A stretch of DNA of 64,000 nt from Ptiloglossa arizonensis (taxonomy: Eukaryota > Arthropoda > Insecta > Hymenoptera > Colletidae). The first letter of the stretch is position 1. The number at the start of each line of letters is the position of its first letter. Positions 36,838-48,933 of the stretch are shown here, in pieces. Under the pieces are notes generated by a model. It saw only the letters and a program-made list of their open reading frames with translations, did not search any database and was not told the DNA's origin. Both the position numbers and the translations under genes were made by a program. Location: the NCBI RefSeq assembly GCF_051014685.1, contig NW_027478723.1:576946-640945 (forward strand), written 5' to 3'.

Positions 36838-38960
36838 TCCCCTAGGCCGTTCTAGTTATTCGTTTCGAGCATCAGAACTGCGAAAATTTTGAGTTTCTCA
36901 AGCGTTTCTTATCTCCAAACTGCCATATCTCGCGAACGGATTGAGCAATCCGCAAAATTTCTGTGCCATCTGAAAGTAGAAACTCGCCCGATTACAACGG
37001 TATGTGTAGCTTTCCCCTAGGCCGTTCCAGTTATTCATTTCGAGCATCAGAACTGCGAAAATTTTGAGTTTCTCAAGCGTTTTTTACCTCCAAACTGCCA
37101 TATCTCGCGAACGGATTGAGCAACCCGCAAAATTTCTGTTGCATCTGAAAGTAGAAACTCGCCCGATTGCAACGGTATGCGCACTTTTCCCCTAGGCCGT
37201 TCTGGTTATTCATTTCGAGCATCAGAATTGCGAAAATTTTGAGTTTCTCAAGCGTTCCTTACCTCCAAACTGCCATATCTCGCGAACGGATTGACCAATC
37301 CGCAAAATTTCTATAGCATCTGAAAGTAGAAACTCGCCCGATTACAACGGTATGCGCACTTTTCCCCTAGGCCGTTCTAGTTACTCGTTTCGAGCATCAG
37401 AACTACGAAAATTTTGAGTTTCTCAAGCGTTTCTTATCTCCAAACTGCCATATCTCGCGAACGGATTGAGCAATCCGCAAAATTTCTGTGCCATCTGAAA
37501 GTAGAAACTCGCCCGATTACAACGGTAGGTGTAGCTTTCCCCTAGGCCGTTCCAGTTATTCATTTCGAGCATCAGAACTGCGAAAATTTTGAGTTTCTCA
37601 AGCGTTTTTTACCTCCAAACTGCCATATCTCGCGAACGGATTGAGCAATCCGCAAAATTTCTGTTGCATCTGAAAGTAGAAACTCGCCCGATTACAACGG
37701 TATGCGCTCTTTTCCCCTAGGCCGTTCTAGTTATTCGTTTCGAGCATCAGAACTGCGAAAATTTTGAGTTTCTCAAGCGTTTCTTACATCCAAACGGCCA
37801 TATCACGCGAACGGATAGACCAATCCGCATAATTTCTGTTGCATCTGAAAGTAGAAACTCGCCCGATTACAACGGTATGCGCACTTTTCCCCTAGGCCGT
37901 TCTAGTTTTTCGTTTCGACCATCAGAACTGCGAAAATTTTGAGTTTCTCAAGCGTTTCTTACATCCAAACGGCATATCACGCGAACGGATTGACCAATCC
38001 GCATAATTTCTGTTGCATCTGAAAGTAGAAACTCGCCCGATTACAACGGTAGGCGTACTTCTGCCCTAGGCCGTTCTAGTCATTCGTTTCGAGCATCAGA
38101 ACTGCGAAAATTTTGAGTTTCTCAAGCGTTTCTTACCTCCAAACTGCCATATCTCGCGAACGGATTGACCAATCCGCATAATTTCTGTTGCATCTGAAAG
38201 TAGAAACTCGCCCGATTACAACGGTATGCGCACTTTTCCCCCAGGCCGTTCTAGTTACTCGTTTCGAGCATCAGAACTACGAAAATTTTGAGTTTCTCAA
38301 GCGTTTCTTACATCCAAACGGCCATATCACGCGAACGGATAGACCAATCCGCATAATTTCTGTTGCATCTGAAAGTAGAAACTCGCCCGATTACAACGGT
38401 ATGCGCACTTTTCCCCTAGGCCGTTCTAGTTTTTCGTTTCGACCATCAGAACTGCGAAAATTTTGAGTTTCTCAAGCGTTTCTTACATCCACACGGCATA
38501 TCACGCGAACGGATTGACCAATCCGCATAATTTCTGTTGCATCTGAAAGTAGAAACTCGCCCGATTACAACGGTAGGCGTACTTCTCCCCTAGGCCGTTC
38601 TAGTCATTCGTTTCGAGCATCAGAACTGCGAAAATTTTGAGTTTCTCAAGCGTTTCTTACCTCCAAACTGCCATATCTCGCGAACGGATTGACCAATCCG
38701 CATAATTTCTGTTGCATCTGAAAGTAGAAACTCGCCCGATTACAACGATATGCGCACTTTTCCCCTAGGCCGTTCTAGTTATTCGTTTCGAGCATCAGAA
38801 CTGCCAAAATTTTGAGTTTCTCAAGCGTTTCTTACTCCCAAACTTCCACATCTCGCGAACGGATTGACCAATCCGCAAAATTTCTGTTGCATCTGAAAGT
38901 AGAAACTCGCCCGATTACAACGGTTTGCGCACTTTTCCCCTAGGCCGTTCTAGTTATTCG
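36838..38960 (+). repeat. Mixed monomers between large HOR blocks
   Basis: About twelve monomers of right-half subtypes: GTGTAGCTTTCC, CTATAGCATC, GCTCTTTTCC, GGATAGACC and TTTTTCGTTTCGACC. Pieces align to different places in the neighbouring blocks but no single unit covers the stretch. A CAAACTTCCACATC monomer at 38,843 reappears at 57,913 and 62,642. No gene or unique sequence is seen. Confidence 0.7.
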
Positions 38961-41232
38961 TTTCGAGCATCAGAACTGCGAAAATTTTGAGTTTCTCAAG
39001 CGTTTCTTACCTCCAAACTGCCATATCTCGCGAAAGGATTGACCAATCCGCATAATTTCTGTTGCATCTGAAAGAAGAAACTCGCCCGATTACAACGGTA
39101 GGCGTACTTCTCCCCTAGGCCGTTGTAGTTATTCGTTTCGAGCATCAGAACTGCGAAAATTTTGAGTTTCTCAAGCGTTTCTTATCTCCAAACTGCCATA
39201 TCTCGCGAACGGATTGAGCAATCCGCAAAATTTCTGTGCCATCTGAAAGTAGAAACTCGCCCGATTACAACGGTAGGTGTAGCTTTCCCCTAGGCCGTTC
39301 CAGTTATTCATTTCGAGCATCAGAACTGCGAAAATTTTGAGTTTCTCAAGCGTTTTTTACCTCCAAACTGCCATATCTCGCGAACGGATTGAGCAATCCG
39401 CAAAATTTCTGTTGCATCTGAAAGTAGAAACTCGCCCGATTACAACGGTATGCGCACTTTTCCCCTAGGCCGTTCTAGTTATTCGTTTCGAGCATCAGAA
39501 CTGCGAAAATTTTGAGTTTCTCAAGCGTTTCTTACATCCAAACGGCCATATCTCGCGAACGGATTGACCAATCCGCAAAATTTCTGTTGCATCTGAAAGT
39601 AGAAACTCGCCCGATTACAACGGTATGCGCACTTTGCCCCTAGGCCGTTCTAGTTATTCGTGTCGCGCATCAGAACTGCGAAAATTTTGAGTTTCTCAAG
39701 CGTTTCATACATCCAAGCTGCCATATCTCGCGAACCGATTGACCAATCCGCAAAATTTCTGTTGCATCTGAAAGTAGAAACTCGCCCGATTACAACGGTA
39801 TGCGCACTTTGCCCCTAGGCCGTTCTAGTTATTCGTGTCGCGCATCAGAACTGCGAAAATTTTGAGTTTCTCAAGCGTTTCTTACATCCAAACTGCCATA
39901 TCTCGCGAAAGGATTGACCAATCCGCATAATTTCTGTTGCATCTGAAAGTAGAAACTAGCCCGATTACAACGGTATGCGTACTTCTCCCCTAGGCCGTTC
40001 TAGTCATTCGTTTCGAGCATCAGAACTGCGAATATTTTGAGTTTCTCAAGCGTTTCTTACCTCCAAACTGCCATATCTCGCGAACGGATTCATCAATCCG
40101 CAAAATTTCTGTGCCATCAGAAAGTAGAAACTCGCCCGATTACAAACGGTAGGTGTAGTTTTCCCCTAGGCCGTTCCAGTTATTCGTTTCGAGCATCAGA
40201 ACTGCGAAAATTTTGAGTTTCTCAAGCGTTTCTTACCTCCAAACTGCCATATCTCGCGAACGGATTGACCAATCCGCATAATTTCTGTTGCATCTGAAAG
40301 TAGAAACTCGCCCGATTAAAACGGTGGGTGTAGTTTTCCGCTAGGCCGTTCTAGTTATTCGTTTCGAGCATCAGAACTGTGAAAATTTTGAGTTTCGCAA
40401 GCGTTTCTTACCTCCAAGCTGCCATATCTCGCGAACCGATTGACCAATCCGCAAAATTTCTGTTGCATCTGAAAGTAGAAACTCTCCCGATTACAACGGT
40501 AGGTGTAGTTTTCCCCTAGGCCGTTCCAGTTATTCATTTCGAGCATCAGAACTGCGAAAATTTGGAGGTTCTCAAGCGTTTCTTATATCCAAACGGCCAT
40601 ATCTCGCGAACGGATTGACCAATCCGCAAAATTTCTGTTGCATCTGAAAGTAGAAACTCGCCCGATTGCAACGGTATGCGCACTTTTCCCCTAGGCCGTT
40701 CTGGTTATTCGTTTCGAGCATCAGAAGTGCGAAAATTTTGAGGTTCTCAAGCGTTTCTTATCTCCAAACTGCCATATCTCGCGAACGGATTCATAAATCC
40801 GCAAAATTTCTGTGCCATCAGAAAGTAGAAACTCGCCCGATTACAAACGGTAGGTGTAGTTTTCCACTAGGCCGTTCCAGTTATTCGTTTCGAGCATCAG
40901 AACTGCGAAAATTTTGAGTTTCTCAAGCGTTTCTTACCTCCAAACTGCCATATCTCGCGAACGGATTGACCAATCCGCAAAATTTCTGTTGCATCTGAAA
41001 GTAGAAACTCGCCCGATTGCAACGGTATGCGCACTTTTCCCCTAGGCCGTTCTGGTTATTCGTTTCGAGCATCAGAATTGCGAAAATTTTGAGGTTCTCA
41101 AGCGTTTCTTAAATCCAAACGGCCATATCTCGCGAACGGATTGACCAATCCGCAAAATTTCTGTTGCATCTGAAAGTAGAAACTCGCCCGATTACAACGG
41201 TTTGCGCACTTTTCCCCTAGGCCGTTCTAGTT

Positions 41233-44200
41233 ATTCGTTTCGAGCATCAGAACTGCGAAAATTTTGAGTTTCTCAAGCGTTTCTTACCTCCAAACTGCCA
41301 TATCTCGCGAAAGGATTGACCAATCCGCATAATTTCTGTTGCATCTGAAAGTGGAAACTCGCCCGATTACAACGGTAGGCGTACTTCTCCCCTAGGCCGT
41401 TCTAGTTATTCGTTTCGAGCATCAGAACTGCGAAAATTTTGAGTTTCTCAAGCGTTTCTTACCTCCAAGCTGCCATATCTCGCGAACCGATTGACCAATC
41501 CGCAAAATTTCTGTTGCATCTGAAAGTAGAAACTCTCCCGATTACAACGGTAGGTGTAGTTTTCCCCTAGGCCGTTCCAGTTATTCATTTCGAGCATCAG
41601 AACTGCGAAAATTTTGAGTTTCTCAAGCGTTCCTTACCTCCAAACTGCCATATCTCGCGAACGGATTGACCAATCCGCAAAATTTCTATAGCATCTGAAA
41701 GTAGAAACTCGCCCGATTACAACGGTATGCGCACTTTTCCCCTAGGCCGTTCTAGTTACTCGTTTCGAGCATCAGAACTACGAAAATTTTGAGTTTCTCA
41801 AGCGTTTCTTATCTCCAAACTGCCATATCTCGCGAACGGATTGTGCAATCCGCAAAATTTCTGTGCCATCTGAAAGTAGAAACTCGCCCGATTACAACGG
41901 TAGGTGTAGCTTTCCCCTAGGCCGTTCCAGTTATTCATTTCGAGCATCAGAACTGCGAAAATTTTGAGTTTCTCAAGCGTTTTTTACCTCCAAACTGCCA
42001 TATCTCGCGAACGGATTGAGCAATCCGCAAAATTTCTGTTGCATCTGAAAGTAGAAACTCGCCCGATTACAACGGTATGCGCTCTTTTCCCCTAGGCCGT
42101 TCTAGTTATTCGTTTCGAGCATCAGAACTGCGAAAATTTTGAGTTTCTCAAGCGTTTCTTACATCCAAACGGCCATATCACGCGAACGGATAGACCAATC
42201 CGCATAATTTCTGTTGCATCTGAAAGTAGAAACTCGCCCGATTACAACGGTATGCGCACTTTTCCCCTAGGCCGTTCTAGTTTTTCGTTTCGACCATCAG
42301 AACTGCGAAAATTTTGAGTTTCTCAAGCGTTTCTTACATCCAAACGGCATATCACGCGAACGGATTGACCAATCCGCATAATTTCTGTTGCATCTGAAAG
42401 TAGAAACTCGCCCGATTACAACGGTAGGCGTACTTCTGCCCTAGGCCGTTCTAGTCATTCGTTTCGAGCATCAGAACTGCGAAAATTTTGAGTTTCTCAA
42501 GCGTTTCTTACCTCCAAACTGCCATATCTCGCGAACGGATTGACCAATCCGCATAATTTCTGTTGCATCTGAAAGTAGAAACTCGCCCGATTACAACGAT
42601 ATGCGCACTTTTCCCCTAGGCCGTTCTAGTTATTCGTTTCGAGCATCAGAACTGCCAAAATTTTGAGTTTCTCAAGCGTTTCTTACTCCCAAACTGCCAC
42701 ATCTCGCGAACGGATTGACCAATCCGCAAAATTTCTGTTGCATCTGAAAGTAGAAACTCGCCCGATTACAACGGTACGCGCACTTTTCCCCTAGGCCGTT
42801 CTGGTTATTCGTTTCGAGCATCAGAAGTGCGAAAATTTTGAGGTTCTCAAGCGTTTCTTAAATCCAAACGGCCATATCTCGCGAACGGATTGACCAATCC
42901 GCAAAATTTCTGTTGCATCTGAAAGTAGAAACTCGCCCGATTACAACGGTTTGCGCACTTTTCCCCTAGGCCGTTCTAGTTATTCGTTTCGAGCATCAGA
43001 ACTGCGAAAATTTTGAGTTTCTCAAGCGTTTCTTACCTCCAAACTGCCATATCTCGCGAAAGGATTGACCAATCCGCATAATTTCTGTTGCATCTGAAAG
43101 AAGAAACTCGCCCGATTACAACGGTAGGCGTACTTCTCCCCTAGGCCGTTCTAGTTATTCGTTTCGAGCATCAGAACTGCGAAAATTTTGAGTTTCTCAA
43201 GCGTTTCTTATCTCCAAACTGCCATATCTCGCGAACGGATTGAGCAATCCGCAAAATTTCTGTGCCATCTGAAAGTAGAAACTCGCCCGATTACAACGGT
43301 ATGTGTAGCTTTCCCCTAGGCCGTTCCAGTTATTCATTTCGAGCATCAGAACTGCGAAAATTTTGAGTTTCTCAAGCGTTTTTTACTTCCAAACTGCCAT
43401 ATCTCGCGAACGGATTGAGCAACCCGCAAAATTTCTGTTGCATCTGAAAGTAGAAACTCGCCCGATTGCAACGGTATGCGCACTTTTCCCCTAGGCCGTT
43501 CTGGTTATTCATTTCGAGCATCAGAATTGCGAAAATTTTGAGTTTCTCAAGCGTTCCTTACCTCCAAACTGCCATATCTCGCGAACGGATTGACCAATCC
43601 GCAAAATTTCTATAGCATCTGAAAGTAGAAACTCGCCCGATTACAACGGTATGCGCACTTTTCCCCTAGGCCGTTCTAGTTACTCGTTTCGAGCATCAGA
43701 ACTACGAAAATTTTGAGTTTCTCAAGCGTTTCTTATCTCCAAACTGCCATATCTCGCGAACGGATTGAGCAATCCGCAAAATTTCTGTGCCATCTGAAAG
43801 TAGAAACTCGCCCGATTACAACGGTAGGTGTAGCTTTCCCCTAGGCCGTTCCAGTTATTCATTTCGAGCATCAGAACTGCGAAAATTTTGAGTTTCTCAA
43901 GCGTTTTTTACCTCCAAACTGCCATATCTCGCGAACGGATTGAGCAATCCGCAAAATTTCTGTTGCATCTGAAAGTAGAAACTCGCCCGATTACAACGGT
44001 ATGCGCACTTTTCCCCTAGGCCGTTCTAGTTACTCGTTTCGAGCATCAGAACTACGAAAATTTTGAGTTTCTCAAGCGTTTCTTATCTCCAAACTGCCAT
44101 ATCTCGCGAACGGATTGAGCAATCCGCAAAATTTCTGTGCCATCTGAAAGTAGAAACTCGCCCGATTACAACGGTAGGTGTAGCTTTCCCCTAGGCCGTT

Positions 44201-44555
44201 CCAGTTATTCATTTCGAGCATCAGAACTGCGAAAATTTTGAGTTTCTCAAGCGTTTCTTACATCCAAACGGCATATCACGCGAACGGATTGACCAATCCG
44301 CATAATTTCTGTTGCATCTGAAAGTAGAAACTCGCCCGATTACAACGGTAGGCGTACTTCTGCCCTAGGCCGTTCTAGTCATTCGTTTCGAGCATCAGAA
44401 CTGCGAAAATTTTGAGGTTCTCAAGCGTTTTTTACTTCCAAACTGCCATATCTCGCGAACGGATTGAGCAACCCGCAAAATTTCTGTTGCATCTGAAAGT
44501 AGAAACTCGCCCGATTACAACGGTATGCGCACTTTTCCCCTAGGCCGTTCTAGTT
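41233..44555 (+). repeat. Nested 19-monomer duplication (3,323 bp), first half
   Basis: GTGGAAAC at 41351 and 44674, and GGTACGCG at 42773 and 46096, are both 3,323 bp apart. The left edge is set by TTTGCGC against TATGCGC just upstream, so the junction could lie up to about 30 bp earlier. The two halves look nearly identical by eye. Confidence 0.85.
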
Positions 44556-47500
44556 ATTCGTTTCGAGCATCAGAACTGCGAAAATTTTGAGTTTCTCAAG
44601 CGTTTCTTACCTCCAAACTGCCATATCTCGCGAAAGGATTGACCAATCCGCATAATTTCTGTTGCATCTGAAAGTGGAAACTCGCCCGATTACAACGGTA
44701 GGCGTACTTCTCCCCTAGGCCGTTCTAGTTATTCGTTTCGAGCATCAGAACTGCGAAAATTTTGAGTTTCTCAAGCGTTTCTTACCTCCAAGCTGCCATA
44801 TCTCGCGAACCGATTGACCAATCCGCAAAATTTCTGTTGCATCTGAAAGTAGAAACTCTCCCGATTACAACGGTAGGTGTAGTTTTCCCCTAGGCCGTTC
44901 CAGTTATTCATTTCGAGCATCAGAACTGCGAAAATTTTGAGTTTCTCAAGCGTTCCTTACCTCCAAACTGCCATATCTCGCGAACGGATTGACCAATCCG
45001 CAAAATTTCTATAGCATCTGAAAGTAGAAACTCGCCCGATTACAACGGTATGCGCACTTTTCCCCTAGGCCGTTCTAGTTACTCGTTTCGAGCATCAGAA
45101 CTACGAAAATTTTGAGTTTCTCAAGCGTTTCTTATCTCCAAACTGCCATATCTCGCGAACGGATTGTGCAATCCGCAAAATTTCTGTGCCATCTGAAAGT
45201 AGAAACTCGCCCGATTACAACGGTAGGTGTAGCTTTCCCCTAGGCCGTTCCAGTTATTCATTTCGAGCATCAGAACTGCGAAAATTTTGAGTTTCTCAAG
45301 CGTTTTTTACCTCCAAACTGCCATATCTCGCGAACGGATTGAGCAATCCGCAAAATTTCTGTTGCATCTGAAAGTAGAAACTCGCCCGATTACAACGGTA
45401 TGCGCTCTTTTCCCCTAGGCCGTTCTAGTTATTCGTTTCGAGCATCAGAACTGCGAAAATTTTGAGTTTCTCAAGCGTTTCTTACATCCAAACGGCCATA
45501 TCACGCGAACGGATAGACCAATCCGCATAATTTCTGTTGCATCTGAAAGTAGAAACTCGCCCGATTACAACGGTATGCGCACTTTTCCCCTAGGCCGTTC
45601 TAGTTTTTCGTTTCGACCATCAGAACTGCGAAAATTTTGAGTTTCTCAAGCGTTTCTTACATCCAAACGGCATATCACGCGAACGGATTGACCAATCCGC
45701 ATAATTTCTGTTGCATCTGAAAGTAGAAACTCGCCCGATTACAACGGTAGGCGTACTTCTGCCCTAGGCCGTTCTAGTCATTCGTTTCGAGCATCAGAAC
45801 TGCGAAAATTTTGAGTTTCTCAAGCGTTTCTTACCTCCAAACTGCCATATCTCGCGAACGGATTGACCAATCCGCATAATTTCTGTTGCATCTGAAAGTA
45901 GAAACTCGCCCGATTACAACGATATGCGCACTTTTCCCCTAGGCCGTTCTAGTTATTCGTTTCGAGCATCAGAACTGCCAAAATTTTGAGTTTCTCAAGC
46001 GTTTCTTACTCCCAAACTGCCACATCTCGCGAACGGATTGACCAATCCGCAAAATTTCTGTTGCATCTGAAAGTAGAAACTCGCCCGATTACAACGGTAC
46101 GCGCACTTTTCCCCTAGGCCGTTCTGGTTATTCGTTTCGAGCATCAGAAGTGCGAAAATTTTGAGGTTCTCAAGCGTTTCTTAAATCCAAACGGCCATAT
46201 CTCGCGAACGGATTGACCAATCCGCAAAATTTCTGTTGCATCTGAAAGTAGAAACTCGCCCGATTACAACGGTTTGCGCACTTTTCCCCTAGGCCGTTCT
46301 AGTTATTCGTTTCGAGCATCAGAACTGCGAAAATTTTGAGTTTCTCAAGCGTTTCTTACCTCCAAACTGCCATATCTCGCGAAAGGATTGACCAATCCGC
46401 ATAATTTCTGTTGCATCTGAAAGAAGAAACTCGCCCGATTACAACGGTAGGCGTACTTCTCCCCTAGGCCGTTCTAGTTATTCGTTTCGAGCATCAGAAC
46501 TGCGAAAATTTTGAGTTTCTCAAGCGTTTCTTATCTCCAAACTGCCATATCTCGCGAACGGATTGAGCAATCCGCAAAATTTCTGTGCCATCTGAAAGTA
46601 GAAACTCGCCCGATTACAACGGTATGTGTAGCTTTCCCCTAGGCCGTTCCAGTTATTCATTTCGAGCATCAGAACTGCGAAAATTTTGAGTTTCTCAAGC
46701 GTTTTTTACTTCCAAACTGCCATATCTCGCGAACGGATTGAGCAACCCGCAAAATTTCTGTTGCATCTGAAAGTAGAAACTCGCCCGATTGCAACGGTAT
46801 GCGCACTTTTCCCCTAGGCCGTTCTGGTTATTCATTTCGAGCATCAGAATTGCGAAAATTTTGAGTTTCTCAAGCGTTCCTTACCTCCAAACTGCCATAT
46901 CTCGCGAACGGATTGACCAATCCGCAAAATTTCTATAGCATCTGAAAGTAGAAACTCGCCCGATTACAACGGTATGCGCACTTTTCCCCTAGGCCGTTCT
47001 AGTTACTCGTTTCGAGCATCAGAACTACGAAAATTTTGAGTTTCTCAAGCGTTTCTTATCTCCAAACTGCCATATCTCGCGAACGGATTGAGCAATCCGC
47101 AAAATTTCTGTGCCATCTGAAAGTAGAAACTCGCCCGATTACAACGGTAGGTGTAGCTTTCCCCTAGGCCGTTCCAGTTATTCATTTCGAGCATCAGAAC
47201 TGCGAAAATTTTGAGTTTCTCAAGCGTTTTTTACCTCCAAACTGCCATATCTCGCGAACGGATTGAGCAATCCGCAAAATTTCTGTTGCATCTGAAAGTA
47301 GAAACTCGCCCGATTACAACGGTATGCGCACTTTTCCCCTAGGCCGTTCTAGTTACTCGTTTCGAGCATCAGAACTACGAAAATTTTGAGTTTCTCAAGC
47401 GTTTCTTATCTCCAAACTGCCATATCTCGCGAACGGATTGAGCAATCCGCAAAATTTCTGTGCCATCTGAAAGTAGAAACTCGCCCGATTACAACGGTAG

Positions 47501-47878
47501 GTGTAGCTTTCCCCTAGGCCGTTCCAGTTATTCATTTCGAGCATCAGAACTGCGAAAATTTTGAGTTTCTCAAGCGTTTCTTACATCCAAACGGCATATC
47601 ACGCGAACGGATTGACCAATCCGCATAATTTCTGTTGCATCTGAAAGTAGAAACTCGCCCGATTACAACGGTAGGCGTACTTCTGCCCTAGGCCGTTCTA
47701 GTCATTCGTTTCGAGCATCAGAACTGCGAAAATTTTGAGGTTCTCAAGCGTTTTTTACTTCCAAACTGCCATATCTCGCGAACGGATTGAGCAACCCGCA
47801 AAATTTCTGTTGCATCTGAAAGTAGAAACTCGCCCGATTACAACGGTATGCGCACTTTTCCCCTAGGCCGTTCTAGTT
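44556..47878 (+). repeat. Nested 19-monomer duplication (3,323 bp), second half
   Basis: This is the direct neighbour of the first half. Identity ends at 47,879, where TAGTTTTTCG replaces TAGTTATTCG. The 53-monomer sister unit to the right has only one version of this segment (GGTACGCG only at 52745), so the duplication arose in the left unit after the large duplication, or the sister lost one half. Confidence 0.83.
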
Positions 47879-48933
47879 TTTCGTTTCGAGCATCAGAACT
47901 ACGAAAATTTTGAGTTTCTCAAGCGTTTCTTATCTCCAAACTGCCATATCTCGCGAACGGATTGAGCAATCCGCAAAATTTCTGTGCCATCTGAAAGTAG
48001 AAACTCGCCCGATTACAACGGTAGGTGTAGCTTTCCCCTAGGCCGTTCCAGTTATTCATTTCGAGCATCAGAACTGCGAAAATTTTGAGTTTCTCAAGCG
48101 TTTTTTACTTCCAAACTGCCATATCTCGCGAACGGATTGAGCAACCCGCAAAATTTCTGTTGCATCTGAAAGTAGAAACTCGCCCGATTGCAACGGTATG
48201 CGCACTTTTCCCCTAGGCCGTTCTGGTTATTCATTTCGAGCATCAGAATTGCGAAAATTTTGAGTTTCTCAAGCGTTCCTTACCTCCAAACTGCCATATC
48301 TCGCGAACGGATTGACCAATCCGCAAAATTTCTATAGCATCTGAAAGTAGAAACTCGCCCGATTACAACGGTATGCGCACTTTTCCCCTAGGCCGTTCTA
48401 GTTACTCGTTTCGAGCATCAGAACTACGAAAATTTTGAGTTTCTCAAGCGTTTCTTATCTCCAAACTGCCATATCTCGCGAACGGATTGAGCAATCCGCA
48501 AAATTTCTGTGCCATCTGAAAGTAGAAACTCGCCCGATTACAACGGTAGGTGTAGCTTTCCCCTAGGCCGTTCCAGTTATTCATTTCGAGCATCAGAACT
48601 GCGAAAATTTTGAGTTTCTCAAGCGTTTTTTACCTCCAAACTGCCATATCTCGCGAACGGATTGAGCAATCCGCAAAATTTCTGTTGCATCTGAAAGTAG
48701 AAACTCGCCCGATTACAGCGGTATGCGCACTTTTCCCCTAGGCCGTTCTAGTTACTCGTTTCGAGCATCAGAACTACGAAAATTTTGAGTTTCTCAAGCG
48801 TTTCTTATCTCCAAACTGCCATATCTCGCGAACGGATTGAGCAATCCGCAAAATTTCTGTGCCATCTGAAAGTAGAAACTCGCCCGATTACAACGGTAGG
48901 TGTAGCTTTCCCCTAGGCCGTTCCAGTTATTCA

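Larger units (their letters stand above)
38961..48933 (+). repeat. HOR unit of 57 monomers (9,973 bp), copy 1
   Basis: GGCCGTTGTAG 39118 to 49091 and CGTTTCATACATCC 39701 to 49674 are 9,973 bp apart. Over 39-41 kb against 49-51 kb I saw only isolated differences (TCTCGCGAACC against TCTAGCGAACC near 50,403; GTGGAAAC against GTAGAAAC near 41,351), so the copy is recent or strongly homogenised. It is the largest repeat unit found in the window. Confidence 0.85.

Noticed and set aside
40355..40546. Minus-strand 63-codon frame, also at 50328 and 59600, and a 64-codon frame at 14625-14819
   Set aside because: Reverse-strand reading of the satellite; spacing of 9,973 and 9,272 bp equals the HOR periods.
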